A DNA stretch of 33,090 bases from positions 1 through 33,090 of the forward strand of contig JAOPYB010000199.1 in the NCBI GenBank assembly GCA_025964835.1, read 5' to 3'. The position numbers and the translations under genes are program-made. The stretch comes from Nocardioides sp. Lineage in GTDB: Bacteria; Actinomycetota; Actinomycetes; Propionibacteriales; Nocardioidaceae. Of the stretch, positions 8,658 to 17,208 are shown in pieces. The notes below the pieces were generated by a model. That model saw only the letters and a list, made by a program, of their open reading frames with translations. It was not told the DNA's origin and did not search any database. How positions within the stretch are numbered: position 1 is the stretch's first letter; each line of letters opens with the position of its first letter.

Positions 8658-9436
8658 CAGACGCTCCTGTCCAGCTTCGCGGCCTGCGCGCGCATCACCG
8701 CGTCGTACGTCGCGCGGTCGGCCTGCTTGAGGCCGTAGGCGTCGCGGGCCGGCTGGTCGGGGATGATCACCTCGTCGCCGCGCGCCATCCCCTCGAGGAC
8801 GGCGGCCGCGATGTCGTCGGCGGTGATCGAGGAGCTCTCGACCAGCTGCGCGATGACGGCACCGAGGGCGGCGTCCTCGCCCCGCATCGACGCCATCAGG
8901 TTGGTGCGGAAGAAGGACGGGCACACGACGCTCGCGCGGACGCCGTACGCCGCGAGCTCGTGGCCGGTCGTCTCGGTGAGCGCGACGACGGCGGCCTTGA
9001 CCGCGTTGTACGACGCCATCCCGGCGGGGTGCACCAGCCCGGCGAGCGAGGCCACGTTGACGATGTGCCCGGCACCCTGGCGCTTGAACATCGGGACGAA
9101 CGTGCGGGTGCCGCGGACCGCGCCGAAGAGGTTGATCTGGGTGATCCACTCCCACTCGGCCATGGTCGCAACGTCGAGCCGGCCGCCACCGGCGACGCCG
9201 GCGTTGTTGACCAGCACGTCGAGGCCGCCCCACTCCGACTCGACCCACACCAGCGCGGAGGCCCAGTCCTCGTCGGAGGTGATGTCCAGCCGGCGCTCCT
9301 GGTTTCGAGACGGGCGCTGCGCGCCCTCCTCGACCAACGAGAGGTCGGTGGCGAGCACCTCGTCGCCCCGGGCCCGGAACGCCGCAGTGAGCGCGGCACC
9401 GAGGCCGGAGGCCGCGCCGGTGACGAGGACCCTCAC
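8657..9436 (-). CDS. SDR family oxidoreductase
   Basis: RVLVTGAASGLGAAL, VNNAGVAGGG, YNAVKAAV; GTG start at 9436. Confidence 0.9.
   Translation of the reverse strand: MRVLVTGAASGLGAALTAAFRARGDEVLATDLSLVEEGAQRPSRNQERRLDITSDEDWASALVWVESEWGGLDVLVNNAGVAGGGRLDVATMAEWEWITQINLFGAVRGTRTFVPMFKRQGAGHIVNVASLAGLVHPAGMASYNAVKAAVVALTETTGHELAAYGVRASVVCPSFFRTNLMASMRGEDAALGAVIAQLVESSSITADDIAAAVLEGMARGDEVIIPDQPARDAYGLKQADRATYDAVMRAQAAKLDRSV
9300..9336. repeat. Dispersed hairpin element copy inside SDR coding sequence
   Basis: tGGTTTCGAGac GGGCGC-tgc-GCGCCC tcCTCGACCa; encodes LVEEGAQRPSRNQE on the minus strand. Confidence 0.7.
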
Positions 9437-9546
9437 CGGGGTCCCCGGGCGAAGCGGAACGAAGTGAGCATTCGTCTGGGGTGGATCACCGGGGTCCCCG
9501 GGCGAAGCGGAACGAAGTGAGCACTCGTCTGGGGTGGATCACCGGG
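9434..9546. repeat. 53-bp tandem repeat, two copies (9434-9486, 9487-9539) with one mismatch plus a 7-bp third start (caccggg)
   Basis: Unit caccggggtccccgggcgaagcggaacgaagtgagcaNtcgtctggggtggat read directly. Confidence 0.95.
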
Positions 9547-10804
9547 TCGCGCCGTACTTGCCGAGCTCGAGGCGGGCCACGACGCCGCGGTGCACCTCGT
9601 CGGGGCCGTCGGCCAGGCGCAGGGCGCGGGCCGACGTCCACGCGGCCGACAGCGGGAAGTCCTCGGAGAGCCCGCCACCACCGTGCAGCTGCATCGCCAT
9701 GTCGATGACCTGCTGGGCCATGTTGGGGACGGCCACCTTGATCTGGGAGACCTCGGAGAGGGCGTTCATCGGGCCCCCCACGTCGAGCTTCCAGGCCGCG
9801 TTGAGGACCAGCAGGCGGGCCATGTCGATGGCGATGCGGGCATCGGCGATCCGCTCCCGGTTGCCGCCGAGCGAGGCGAGCGGCTTGCCGAAGGCGCTGC
9901 GCTCGAGGCCCCGCTTGCAGGCCAGCTCCAGGGCCATCTCCGCGAGCCCGATCAGCCGCATGCAGTGGTGGACGCGGCCGGGACCGAGGCGGCCCTGGGC
10001 GATCGCGAACGCCTCGCCCGGGCCGCTGAGCACGTTGGTCAGCGGCACCCGCACGTCGGTGAAGGACACCTCGCCGTGCCCGAGCGGCTCGTCGTAGAGG
10101 CCCATCGTGTTGAGCATCCGCTCGACCTTGACGCCCGGGGTGTCGCGGGGCACCAGCACCATCGAGTGCCGGTGGTGGCGATCAGCGTCGGCATCGGTCA
10201 GCCCCATGAAGACGAAGATCTTGCAGTCCGGGTTGCCGACCCCGGTCGACCACCACTTGCGGCCGTTGATGACGATCTCGTCGCCGTCGACAACGGCGGT
10301 CGCGGCCATGTTGGTCGCGTCGGACGATGCCACGTCGGGCTCGGTCATCGTGAACGCCGAGCGGATCGCGCCGTCCAGCAGCGGCTCGAGCCACCGCTCG
10401 CGCTGCTCCGGCGTGCCGTAGCGCAGCAGCACCTCCATGTTGCCGGTGTCGGGTGCGTTGCAGTTGAGGACGAGCGGGGCGATCGCGGACCGTCCGGTGA
10501 GCTCGGCGATCGGCGCGTAGTCGACGTTGGTCAGCCCCTCGCCGCCGTCGGTGCCGAAGCGGGCGGCGTACTCCCCCGCGTGCTCCTTCGGCAGGAAGAG
10601 GTTCCACAGGCCCCGCGCGCGCGCCTTGTCCTTGAGCTCCTGCAGGACCGGGAGCGGCTGCCACGGGTCGCCCGTGCGCCTCAGCTCGGCGACCTCACGG
10701 TGGTACGCCGGCTCGATCGGGTCGATCTCCTCGGTGATGAACGCGGCCACCCGCGCGGTGAGGTCGGTGGCCCGGTCCGAGGGAGAGAAGTCCATGTGTC
10801 GCAC
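9539..10804 (-). CDS. Acyl-CoA dehydrogenase family protein (start probably ATG 10795)
   Basis: AFTMTEPDVASSDATNM, INGRKWWSTGVGNPDCKI, QLHGGGGLSEDFPL typical of acyl-CoA dehydrogenases. Confidence 0.92.
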   Translation of the reverse strand: MRHMDFSPSDRATDLTARVAAFITEEIDPIEPAYHREVAELRRTGDPWQPLPVLQELKDKARARGLWNLFLPKEHAGEYAARFGTDGGEGLTNVDYAPIAELTGRSAIAPLVLNCNAPDTGNMEVLLRYGTPEQRERWLEPLLDGAIRSAFTMTEPDVASSDATNMAATAVVDGDEIVINGRKWWSTGVGNPDCKIFVFMGLTDADADRHHRHSMVLVPRDTPGVKVERMLNTMGLYDEPLGHGEVSFTDVRVPLTNVLSGPGEAFAIAQGRLGPGRVHHCMRLIGLAEMALELACKRGLERSAFGKPLASLGGNRERIADARIAIDMARLLVLNAAWKLDVGGPMNALSEVSQIKVAVPNMAQQVIDMAMQLHGGGGLSEDFPLSAAWTSARALRLADGPDEVHRGVVARLELGKYGATR

Positions 10805-10851
10805 CCTAGTGTGAGGGTCTGGGCACCGATCTGCCCGTCCGAGGAGTGCCA

Positions 10852-11412
10852 GTGAAACGATCCGCCGGTGTCGTCGCCGTCCTGCCGACGATGCTGCTGC
10901 TGGTCTGCGGGACGGCCTGCGGCGGTGGGTCCTCGGCGGGTTCGGGCGCGACGTCCGACGGGCCGGACCCCGACCGGAACGTGATCCGGCAGGGGCTGGC
11001 CGACGTGGTCGCCCGTGCCCAGCCGGGCCCCGGCGACGCCGCGGAGGGCCAGTGCTTCGGCAACACGCTGATGGGCCAGACGACGCCGCAGCAGCTGCAG
11101 GACGTCGGCGTCCTCGACGCGTCGTACCGCGTGGTCGAGCACCTGCCGAAGCTGCCCGAGGACCTGGCGGAGACCTGGGCGGGAGCCCAGCTGCGCTGCA
11201 CCGACTTCGTCGAGCGCTCCGCGCAGGCCCAGGAGGAGATCAGCCACGGCGGGCTCGACCCGGAGGCGTACGCCGACTGCCTGCGCGGCGCCCTCTCCGA
11301 GGACGAGCTGCGGGCCGCGATGGTCGACACCCTCACCGGCGACTGGGGCGGGGCCGACCTCGACCGGTTCAGCGCGGCCCAGGGCGACTGTGCCGCTCGT
11401 TCGCCTCGCTGA
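10852..11412 (+). CDS. Hypothetical secreted lipoprotein
   Basis: Signal peptide plus lipobox LLVCGTAC followed by GGGSSAGSG linker; gaggag SD before GTG. Confidence 0.6.
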   Translation: MKRSAGVVAVLPTMLLLVCGTACGGGSSAGSGATSDGPDPDRNVIRQGLADVVARAQPGPGDAAEGQCFGNTLMGQTTPQQLQDVGVLDASYRVVEHLPKLPEDLAETWAGAQLRCTDFVERSAQAQEEISHGGLDPEAYADCLRGALSEDELRAAMVDTLTGDWGGADLDRFSAAQGDCAARSPR

Positions 11413-11446
11413 ACCCGAGCGCTGGAGCTGAGCGTCGTCCCCGGCG

Positions 11447-11475
11447 TTGACACCCGATGTGACCCCCATTACCCT
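11447..11475 (+). promoter_or_regulatory. Candidate sigma70-type promoter of tctABC: TTGACA-N17-TACCCT
   Basis: -35 at 11447-11452, -10 at 11470-11475. Confidence 0.65.
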
Positions 11476-11478
11476 GTG

Positions 11479-11505
11479 GGAAAAGTTTTCTGCAAGACGA
11501 AAACC
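11479..11505 (+). promoter_or_regulatory. Candidate operator GGAAAAGTTTTCTGCAAGACGAAAACC
   Basis: GAAAA-G-TTTTC palindrome and GTTTTC-N8-GAAAAC inverted repeat; 15-mer shared exactly with 28428-28442. Confidence 0.55.
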
Positions 11506-11525
11506 TGCGATCCGAAGGACGTCAC

Positions 11526-13037
11526 ATGCTTGACGCGCTCACCGGGGCCCTGGGCGAGGTCCTCACCCCGACCTCGCTGCTGATGATGGTGATCGGAGTC
11601 GTCCTCGGCTTCGTGGTCGGCATCCTTCCGGGGCTCGGCGGTGCGGTCACCCTCGCTCTCCTCCTGCCCTTCACCTACTCGATGGACCCGATCCCTGCCT
11701 TCGCCCTGCTCCTCGGCATGTACGTGGTGGCGTCCACGGCAGGTGACATCACCTCCGTGCTGTTCGGCGTCCCGGGTGAGGCGTCATCCGCTGCGGTGGT
11801 CCTCGACGGCTATCCGATGACCCGGCAGGGCCAGGCAGGCCGTGCGCTCGGCGCCGTCCTCACCAGCTCCGCGGTCGGCGCCCTGGTCGGCATCGTGGTG
11901 CTGATCCTGGCCATCCCCGTCATCCGGCCCGTCATCCTCGCGATCGGCCCGCCGGAGTTCTTCGGGCTCGCCCTGCTGGGTCTCACGTTCGTGGTGACGC
12001 TGTCGTCCGGCCAGATGCACAAGGGCCTGCTGGCCTGCCTCTTCGGCGTGCTGGTCTCGCTCGTCGGCCTCGACCCCTCGACCGGAGTGCCCCGGTTCAC
12101 CTTCGGCTCCCTCGACCTCTGGAACGGCGTGAGCATCGTGCCCGTCGTCATCGGGCTCTTCGGTGGCGCCGAAGTGCTCCAGCTGATGATGCAGAAGGGC
12201 AGCGTCGCCAACGTCACCGCCCCGCCCGACGCCGTCCAGGGCGTGAAGTCCGGCATCATGGACACGCTGCGGCGATGGCCGCTCGCGGTTCGCTCCGGCG
12301 CCATCGGCACCGCGCTGAGCCTCGTGCCGGGCATGGGCGGCTCCGTCGCGCAGTTCATCGCCTACGGCCACGCGAAGCAGGTCTCGAAGAAGCCCGAGGA
12401 GTTCGGCAAGGGCTCGGTGGAGGGCGTGATCGCGTCCGGTGCCACCGGCGTCGCCAAGGACTGCGGCTCGCTCATCCCGACCATCGCCTTCGGCATCCCG
12501 GGTTCGGCCTCCAGCGCCGTCCTGCTCAGCGCGTTCCTGATCCTCGGGCTCAACCCGGGCAAGGAGATGCTGACCACCGACCTCGAGGTGACCATGTCCA
12601 TGGTCTGGATCACCTTCTTCGCCACCGTGGTGGCCGTCGGGGCCGCGCTCCTGCTGGTCCGTCCCCTGGCGAAGCTCACCTACATCTCAGGCCCCCTCCT
12701 GATCCCGTTCCTCATCCTGCTGCTCTCGATCGGCGCCTACAGCGAGGCCAACAGCTTCGTCGACATCGTGCTGATGCTGCTGTTCGTCGCCATCGGCGTC
12801 GCCTGCATCCGCTGGGACTGGCCGCGGGTGCCGATGCTCCTCGGCTTCGTGCTGGGCTCGATCCTCGAGCGCTACCTGTTCCTGTCCAACTCCCTCTTCG
12901 GTGCCGACTGGCTTCTGCGCCCGGCCTTCCTGGCCATCGCCGCCTGCATCGTCCTGGTCTTCGTGTCCTACGGCGTGAAGGTGCGCCGCGAACGCCGGAC
13001 CACGCCCGCCCCCGAGCTCGACGAGGTTGCCCGATGA
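11526..13037 (+). CDS. tctA: Tripartite tricarboxylate transporter large permease, TctA family
   Basis: PGLGGAVTLALLLPFTYSMDPIPAFALLLGMYVVASTAGDITSVLFGVPGEASSAA is TctA signature-like. Confidence 0.95.
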   Translation: MLDALTGALGEVLTPTSLLMMVIGVVLGFVVGILPGLGGAVTLALLLPFTYSMDPIPAFALLLGMYVVASTAGDITSVLFGVPGEASSAAVVLDGYPMTRQGQAGRALGAVLTSSAVGALVGIVVLILAIPVIRPVILAIGPPEFFGLALLGLTFVVTLSSGQMHKGLLACLFGVLVSLVGLDPSTGVPRFTFGSLDLWNGVSIVPVVIGLFGGAEVLQLMMQKGSVANVTAPPDAVQGVKSGIMDTLRRWPLAVRSGAIGTALSLVPGMGGSVAQFIAYGHAKQVSKKPEEFGKGSVEGVIASGATGVAKDCGSLIPTIAFGIPGSASSAVLLSAFLILGLNPGKEMLTTDLEVTMSMVWITFFATVVAVGAALLLVRPLAKLTYISGPLLIPFLILLLSIGAYSEANSFVDIVLMLLFVAIGVACIRWDWPRVPMLLGFVLGSILERYLFLSNSLFGADWLLRPAFLAIAACIVLVFVSYGVKVRRERRTTPAPELDEVAR

Positions 13038-13552
13038 GCGCCAACACCCCCGCACACCCCCGCCGGCCCACCATCGACGCCGAGGTCCTCGGCGGCATCG
13101 TGCTGGCCATCGTGTTCGGTGGCGCCTTCTGGCTGGCCCGCGGCTGGGACCGCCAGGCGGCGATCTTCCCGCTGGGCGTCAGCGCCGCGGGGTTCCTGCT
13201 CGCGATCGCCCTGACGGTCCGCGCCCTGACGTCGCGTCGGATGCGCGCCGAGGCCGAGACGCCACACGAGGAGATCGCCGCCGACGACAACCTCGAGTAC
13301 ATCTTCCAGACTGCGACCGCCCGGCAGTGGATCGTCACGCTGGCATGGTTCGGCGGGTTCTTCGTAGCGCTCTACGTGCTGGGGCTCTACGCGTCGGCCC
13401 TCATCTTCACGGTCGCCTACCTCCGCACGCAGGACCGGCGCTCCTGGCTGTTCGTCATCGTCTACGCGCTGGTCCTGGTCGCCGTGCTGTACGGCGCCTT
13501 CACGGTGCTGCTCGCGAAGCCCGTCCCCCCGGGCTTCTTCGGGCTCGTCTGA
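13034..13552 (+). CDS. tctB: Tripartite tricarboxylate transporter small permease, TctB family
   Basis: Hydrophobic ~172 aa protein starting ATGA-overlapped with tctA, between tctA and tctC. Confidence 0.85.
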   Translation: MSANTPAHPRRPTIDAEVLGGIVLAIVFGGAFWLARGWDRQAAIFPLGVSAAGFLLAIALTVRALTSRRMRAEAETPHEEIAADDNLEYIFQTATARQWIVTLAWFGGFFVALYVLGLYASALIFTVAYLRTQDRRSWLFVIVYALVLVAVLYGAFTVLLAKPVPPGFFGLV

Positions 13553-13605
13553 GCCCAGACCGCACATCTCGGACCGAAGTTGTCACCCTCCAAGAAAGTA
13601 GAAAC

Positions 13606-14631
13606 ATGAAGAAACTGACCACCGTGGCTGCGCTCGTCGCCTCGGCCCTCGCGTTGAGCAGTTGCCAGCAGGGCTCGGGTTCCAGCAAGACCTCCGGAAA
13701 CTTCGAGGGCGAGACGATCCAGCTGGTCGTGCCGTTCGACCCCGGCGGCGGCTACGACGCCTACGCCCGCCAGCTGGCACCCGCGCTCGCGGACGAGCTG
13801 GGTGCGAAGGTCGTCGTCGTCAACAAGCCCGGCGCCGGTGGCCTGATCGCCCTGAACGGGCTGCGCACCGCCAAGCCCGACGGCACGACGATCGAGATCC
13901 TCAACATGACCGGCACCATCGGCAGCGCGCTCGCGGAGGCCGACGGCGTGCAGTACGAGCCGGAGAAGTTCAGCTACATCGGTCAGATCGGCAGCGAGCC
14001 CGACCTCGTGATCGCGCGGTCCGACGGCGACATCTCGTCGTACGACGACCTTGTCTCGGCGTCCTCCTCTTCGGCCGTCAGGTTCGCGGCCACCGGGCCG
14101 GGCTCCAACGAGTACGTCGACCCGCTGGTGCTCGACGAGGCACTCGGCATCAACAGCGACGTGGTGACCGGCTTCGGTGGTTCCGGCGAGGCGGCCCTCG
14201 CGCTCCTCCAGGGCAATGTCGAGGCCTACTCGCGTTCCCTCTCGAGCCAGCTGCCCACCATCCAGAGCGGCGACGCCGTGCCGGTCCTCGTGCTCGGCAG
14301 CGAACGTCTCGAGGACTACCCGGACGTCCCCACCGTGCTGGAGGAGGCCTCCGACGCCGAGCAGAAGGCGATCCTGCAGTACCACGTCGACCTGCTCGAG
14401 AGCGGACGCACCATTGCCGCCCCGCCGGACATGGACGAGAAGCGCCTGGCCGAGCTGCGCGCGGCCTTCGCCAAGGTCGTCCAGGACCCCGAGTTCATCG
14501 CCGACGGCGAGGCGGCCGGCCGGCCGATCACGTTCCTCGGCGGCGAGGACGTCCAGAGCGAGGTCTCGGACCTCGTCGACGCCCCGGCTGACTACATCGA
14601 CATCCTCAAGGCGGCCTACAGCGGCCAGTGA
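13606..14631 (+). CDS. tctC: Tripartite tricarboxylate transporter substrate-binding protein, TctC family
   Basis: Lipoprotein signal (ALALSSCQQGS); VPFDPGGGYDAYARQLAPALADELGAKVVVVNKPGAGGLIALNGL typical of TctC. Confidence 0.93.
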   Translation: MKKLTTVAALVASALALSSCQQGSGSSKTSGNFEGETIQLVVPFDPGGGYDAYARQLAPALADELGAKVVVVNKPGAGGLIALNGLRTAKPDGTTIEILNMTGTIGSALAEADGVQYEPEKFSYIGQIGSEPDLVIARSDGDISSYDDLVSASSSSAVRFAATGPGSNEYVDPLVLDEALGINSDVVTGFGGSGEAALALLQGNVEAYSRSLSSQLPTIQSGDAVPVLVLGSERLEDYPDVPTVLEEASDAEQKAILQYHVDLLESGRTIAAPPDMDEKRLAELRAAFAKVVQDPEFIADGEAAGRPITFLGGEDVQSEVSDLVDAPADYIDILKAAYSGQ

Positions 14632-14657
14632 GGCCCTGACCGGCTAGACCCGATACC

Positions 14658-14694
14658 CCGCGACCCGGCCCGTGTCCCACGGACCGGGTCGCGG
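14658..14694 (+). terminator. Hairpin downstream of tctC
   Basis: CCGCGACCCGG / CCGGGTCGCGG perfect 11-bp stem followed by tcattt. Confidence 0.65.
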
Positions 14695-14747
14695 TCATTT
14701 CGGCGCCTTGAGCACGTTGCGGACGACGGGACCGGCGCGGGCCCGTG

Positions 14748-15581
14748 TCAGACGTCGACGAGGATCTCCTCGAGCCGCGCCGCCGCCGCGTGCAGGTGCC
14801 GCACCACGCTGAGCTGCCGCTTCTGGCTCATCCTGCCGACAGGGGCCGAGGCGTTGATGGCCGCGACGGTCAGACCACGCCGGTTCCGGACGGCCGTCGC
14901 CACCGACACGATGTCGTCGGCCTCGCGCCGGTTGTAGGAGTAGCCGCGCTCGCGCACCCTCTCGAGATCTTCGTCGAGCTCGGCCCGCTCCTCGGGCGAG
15001 AGATGGGCACCCTCGTCTCCCGCTGCGCTGGCCAGGACCTCCTCGAGCTGCGCCGGGGTCAGGTCTGCCAAGATCGCCTTTCCGGTCGCCGTGCGGTGCG
15101 CGGGGAAGAGCTGTCCGGTGCGATCCGCGACCCGGAGGGCGCGCTGCGACTCGGCGCCGGCGACGTAGCGGATGCGCCCGCCCTCGAGCTGGGCGAGGTG
15201 CACTGTCTCGTCGATGGTCACGGCGAGCTCGGAGAGGATCGGGCCGGCCAGCGCGCGGATGTCCATGCTGCGGACCGCGCCGTACCCGATCTCGAGCAGG
15301 GCCGGGCCGGCGGTGTAGACCCCGTGTCCGTCAGCCTGCCGCACGAAGTCGTGGTGCATCAGCATGGCCAGCAGCCGGTGGGCTGTCGAGTGCGCGACGT
15401 TGAGCGAGGTCGAGACGTCGGAGAGGCGGAGCTGCTGACGGTCGCGGAACAGCAGCAACAGTCGCAGTGCGTTGTCGACCGACGAGATGGGATAGGCGGG
15501 AGCCTTCTTCGCGGGCACGTCCTTGCCTTCCGCCTCAGCGGGGCTGTCGGCCACGGGTTCCTCGCTCTCGCTCTCGGTCAT
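14748..15581 (-). CDS. IclR family transcriptional regulator
   Basis: SSVDNALRLLLLFRDRQQLRLSDVSTSLNVAHSTAHRLLAMLMHHDFV wHTH; IclR effector-domain motifs (TGKAILADL, GYSYNRREADDIVSVATAVRNRRG). Confidence 0.92.
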   Translation of the reverse strand: MTESESEEPVADSPAEAEGKDVPAKKAPAYPISSVDNALRLLLLFRDRQQLRLSDVSTSLNVAHSTAHRLLAMLMHHDFVRQADGHGVYTAGPALLEIGYGAVRSMDIRALAGPILSELAVTIDETVHLAQLEGGRIRYVAGAESQRALRVADRTGQLFPAHRTATGKAILADLTPAQLEEVLASAAGDEGAHLSPEERAELDEDLERVRERGYSYNRREADDIVSVATAVRNRRGLTVAAINASAPVGRMSQKRQLSVVRHLHAAAARLEEILVDV

Positions 15582-15679
15582 GGCACAGAGCCTGCGGCTC
15601 GCTGCACACGGGCTCAAGGCCGAGCCTGATCATAGACAGCACAGGGGGTGGTCAGCCCTTCTTGGCACGGTCGGCATGG

Positions 15680-17149
15680 TCACCGGCTCGGCAGGAAGAT
15701 GTTGACCGTCTTCTGCTCGGTGAAGCTGAGCAGCTCGTCGAGCCCCTCCTCGGAACCGAGACCGCTCTGCTTCACGCCGCCGAAGTTCGTCCCCGGGAAG
15801 TGGCTCGACGTCCCGTTGATCCAGACGTAGCCCGCCCGGACGGCGCGGGCGGCGAGCAGCGCGCGGTTCAGGTCATTGGTCCAGATCGACGCGGTCAGCC
15901 CGTAGTCCACCCCGTTGACCATGCCCCACAGGTCGTCGTCGTCGCTCCATCGGGTGATCCCCAGGACCGGCCCGAACACCTCGTTTCGGAACAGCCGCAT
16001 GTCGGGCGTCACCTCGGCGAAGAGCGTGGGCTCGAGCCAGTAGCCCCGGTCGAACTCGTCACCCTTCGGCCGGCCGCCGCCGGTGACCAGGCGTGCTCCG
16101 TCCTCGAGTGCGGCGGCCACGTGGCTGCGAACGTTGGCGAGGTGTCGCGCCGAGTTGAGGGGTCCCATTCCGGTGTCGTCGTCCAGCGGCATGCCCACCT
16201 TGATTCCCGCCATCGATGCGGCCACCCGGTCGACCACCTCGTCGTACAGATCGGCGTGCACCAACAGCCGACTCGTGGACCCGCAGGACTGACCCTGGTG
16301 GCCGAAGTTCATGGCCGTGACCGCCGCGGCGCTCACCGCGGCCGGGTCGGCGTCGGGAAAGACGACGAAGGGGTTCTTGCCGCCCAACTCCAGACTCACG
16401 TGCTTGACCGACGTCGTGGCCGCGAGCCGCTGGATCTCCATCCCGGTGGGGACCGAGCCGATGAAGGAGAGACGACGGACGGCGGGGTTCTGCACCAGCG
16501 CGGCTCCCGCCTCGCGCCCGGTGCCCGTGACGATGCTGACGACACCCGGTGGAAAGACGTCGGCGCACAGCTCGGCAAGGATGGACGTGGAGAGCGGCGA
16601 CTCCTCCGAGGGCTTGAGGATCACCGTGTTGCCGGCGACGAGGGGCGCTGCGAGCCGCGAGGCGGCGAACATGAACGGGTGGTTGAAGGCGAGAATGCGC
16701 CCCACGACGCCATAGGGCTCGCGCACCGAGAAATGCAGCCCGGTCGCCGAGGCGGGGATGGTCTCCCCCTTGAGCTCGAGCGCCAGGCCGGCGAAGTAGT
16801 CCATGAGCGTCGTCGCCATCGAGACGTCCTTGACCATGCGGCTCCTGGTGTTCCCGGTGTCCTGGACCTCGAGCTCCAGCAGTTCGGGTGCCCGCAACGT
16901 CGCCCGCCGGGCAAGCTCCCTGACCAGCGCGGCCCGGTCCGTCGCGCTCGTCGCGGCCCACGGGCCGGCGGCCCGCTCGGCCGAGGCGACGGCACGGTCG
17001 ACGTCGAGACGGCGTCCCGCGGGGACCTTGCCCAACGGCTCCTCGGTGCTCGGGTCCAGTGACACGATCCATTCGCCGTCGGCGGACGCACACAACTCGC
17101 CGTCGACGAGCATGGGGTATTCCTTGAGGTCGGTGTCGACGGGAGTCAT
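15680..17149 (-). CDS. Aldehyde dehydrogenase family protein
   Basis: LSFIGSVPTGMEIQ, LELGGKNPFVVFPDAD, GQSCGSTSRL (catalytic Cys), EVFGPVLGI. Confidence 0.93.
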   Translation of the reverse strand: MTPVDTDLKEYPMLVDGELCASADGEWIVSLDPSTEEPLGKVPAGRRLDVDRAVASAERAAGPWAATSATDRAALVRELARRATLRAPELLELEVQDTGNTRSRMVKDVSMATTLMDYFAGLALELKGETIPASATGLHFSVREPYGVVGRILAFNHPFMFAASRLAAPLVAGNTVILKPSEESPLSTSILAELCADVFPPGVVSIVTGTGREAGAALVQNPAVRRLSFIGSVPTGMEIQRLAATTSVKHVSLELGGKNPFVVFPDADPAAVSAAAVTAMNFGHQGQSCGSTSRLLVHADLYDEVVDRVAASMAGIKVGMPLDDDTGMGPLNSARHLANVRSHVAAALEDGARLVTGGGRPKGDEFDRGYWLEPTLFAEVTPDMRLFRNEVFGPVLGITRWSDDDDLWGMVNGVDYGLTASIWTNDLNRALLAARAVRAGYVWINGTSSHFPGTNFGGVKQSGLGSEEGLDELLSFTEQKTVNIFLPSR

Positions 17150-17208
17150 CAGAGCCTTTCCAGTGGTGGCCGGGTATCGGCGCGAGGCAGGGAGCGGATC
17201 GGGGACGG

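Noticed and set aside
9434-9546. Short tandem repeats as a CRISPR array
   Set aside because: Units are directly contiguous with no spacers and only two copies; no cas genes nearby.
10852-11412. Lipoprotein as part of a defence or toxin system
   Set aside because: Only signal peptide and scattered cysteines are visible; nothing supports that role.
15467-17062. 531-aa plus-strand ORF
   Set aside because: Antisense to aldehyde dehydrogenase; typical GC-rich frame artefact.
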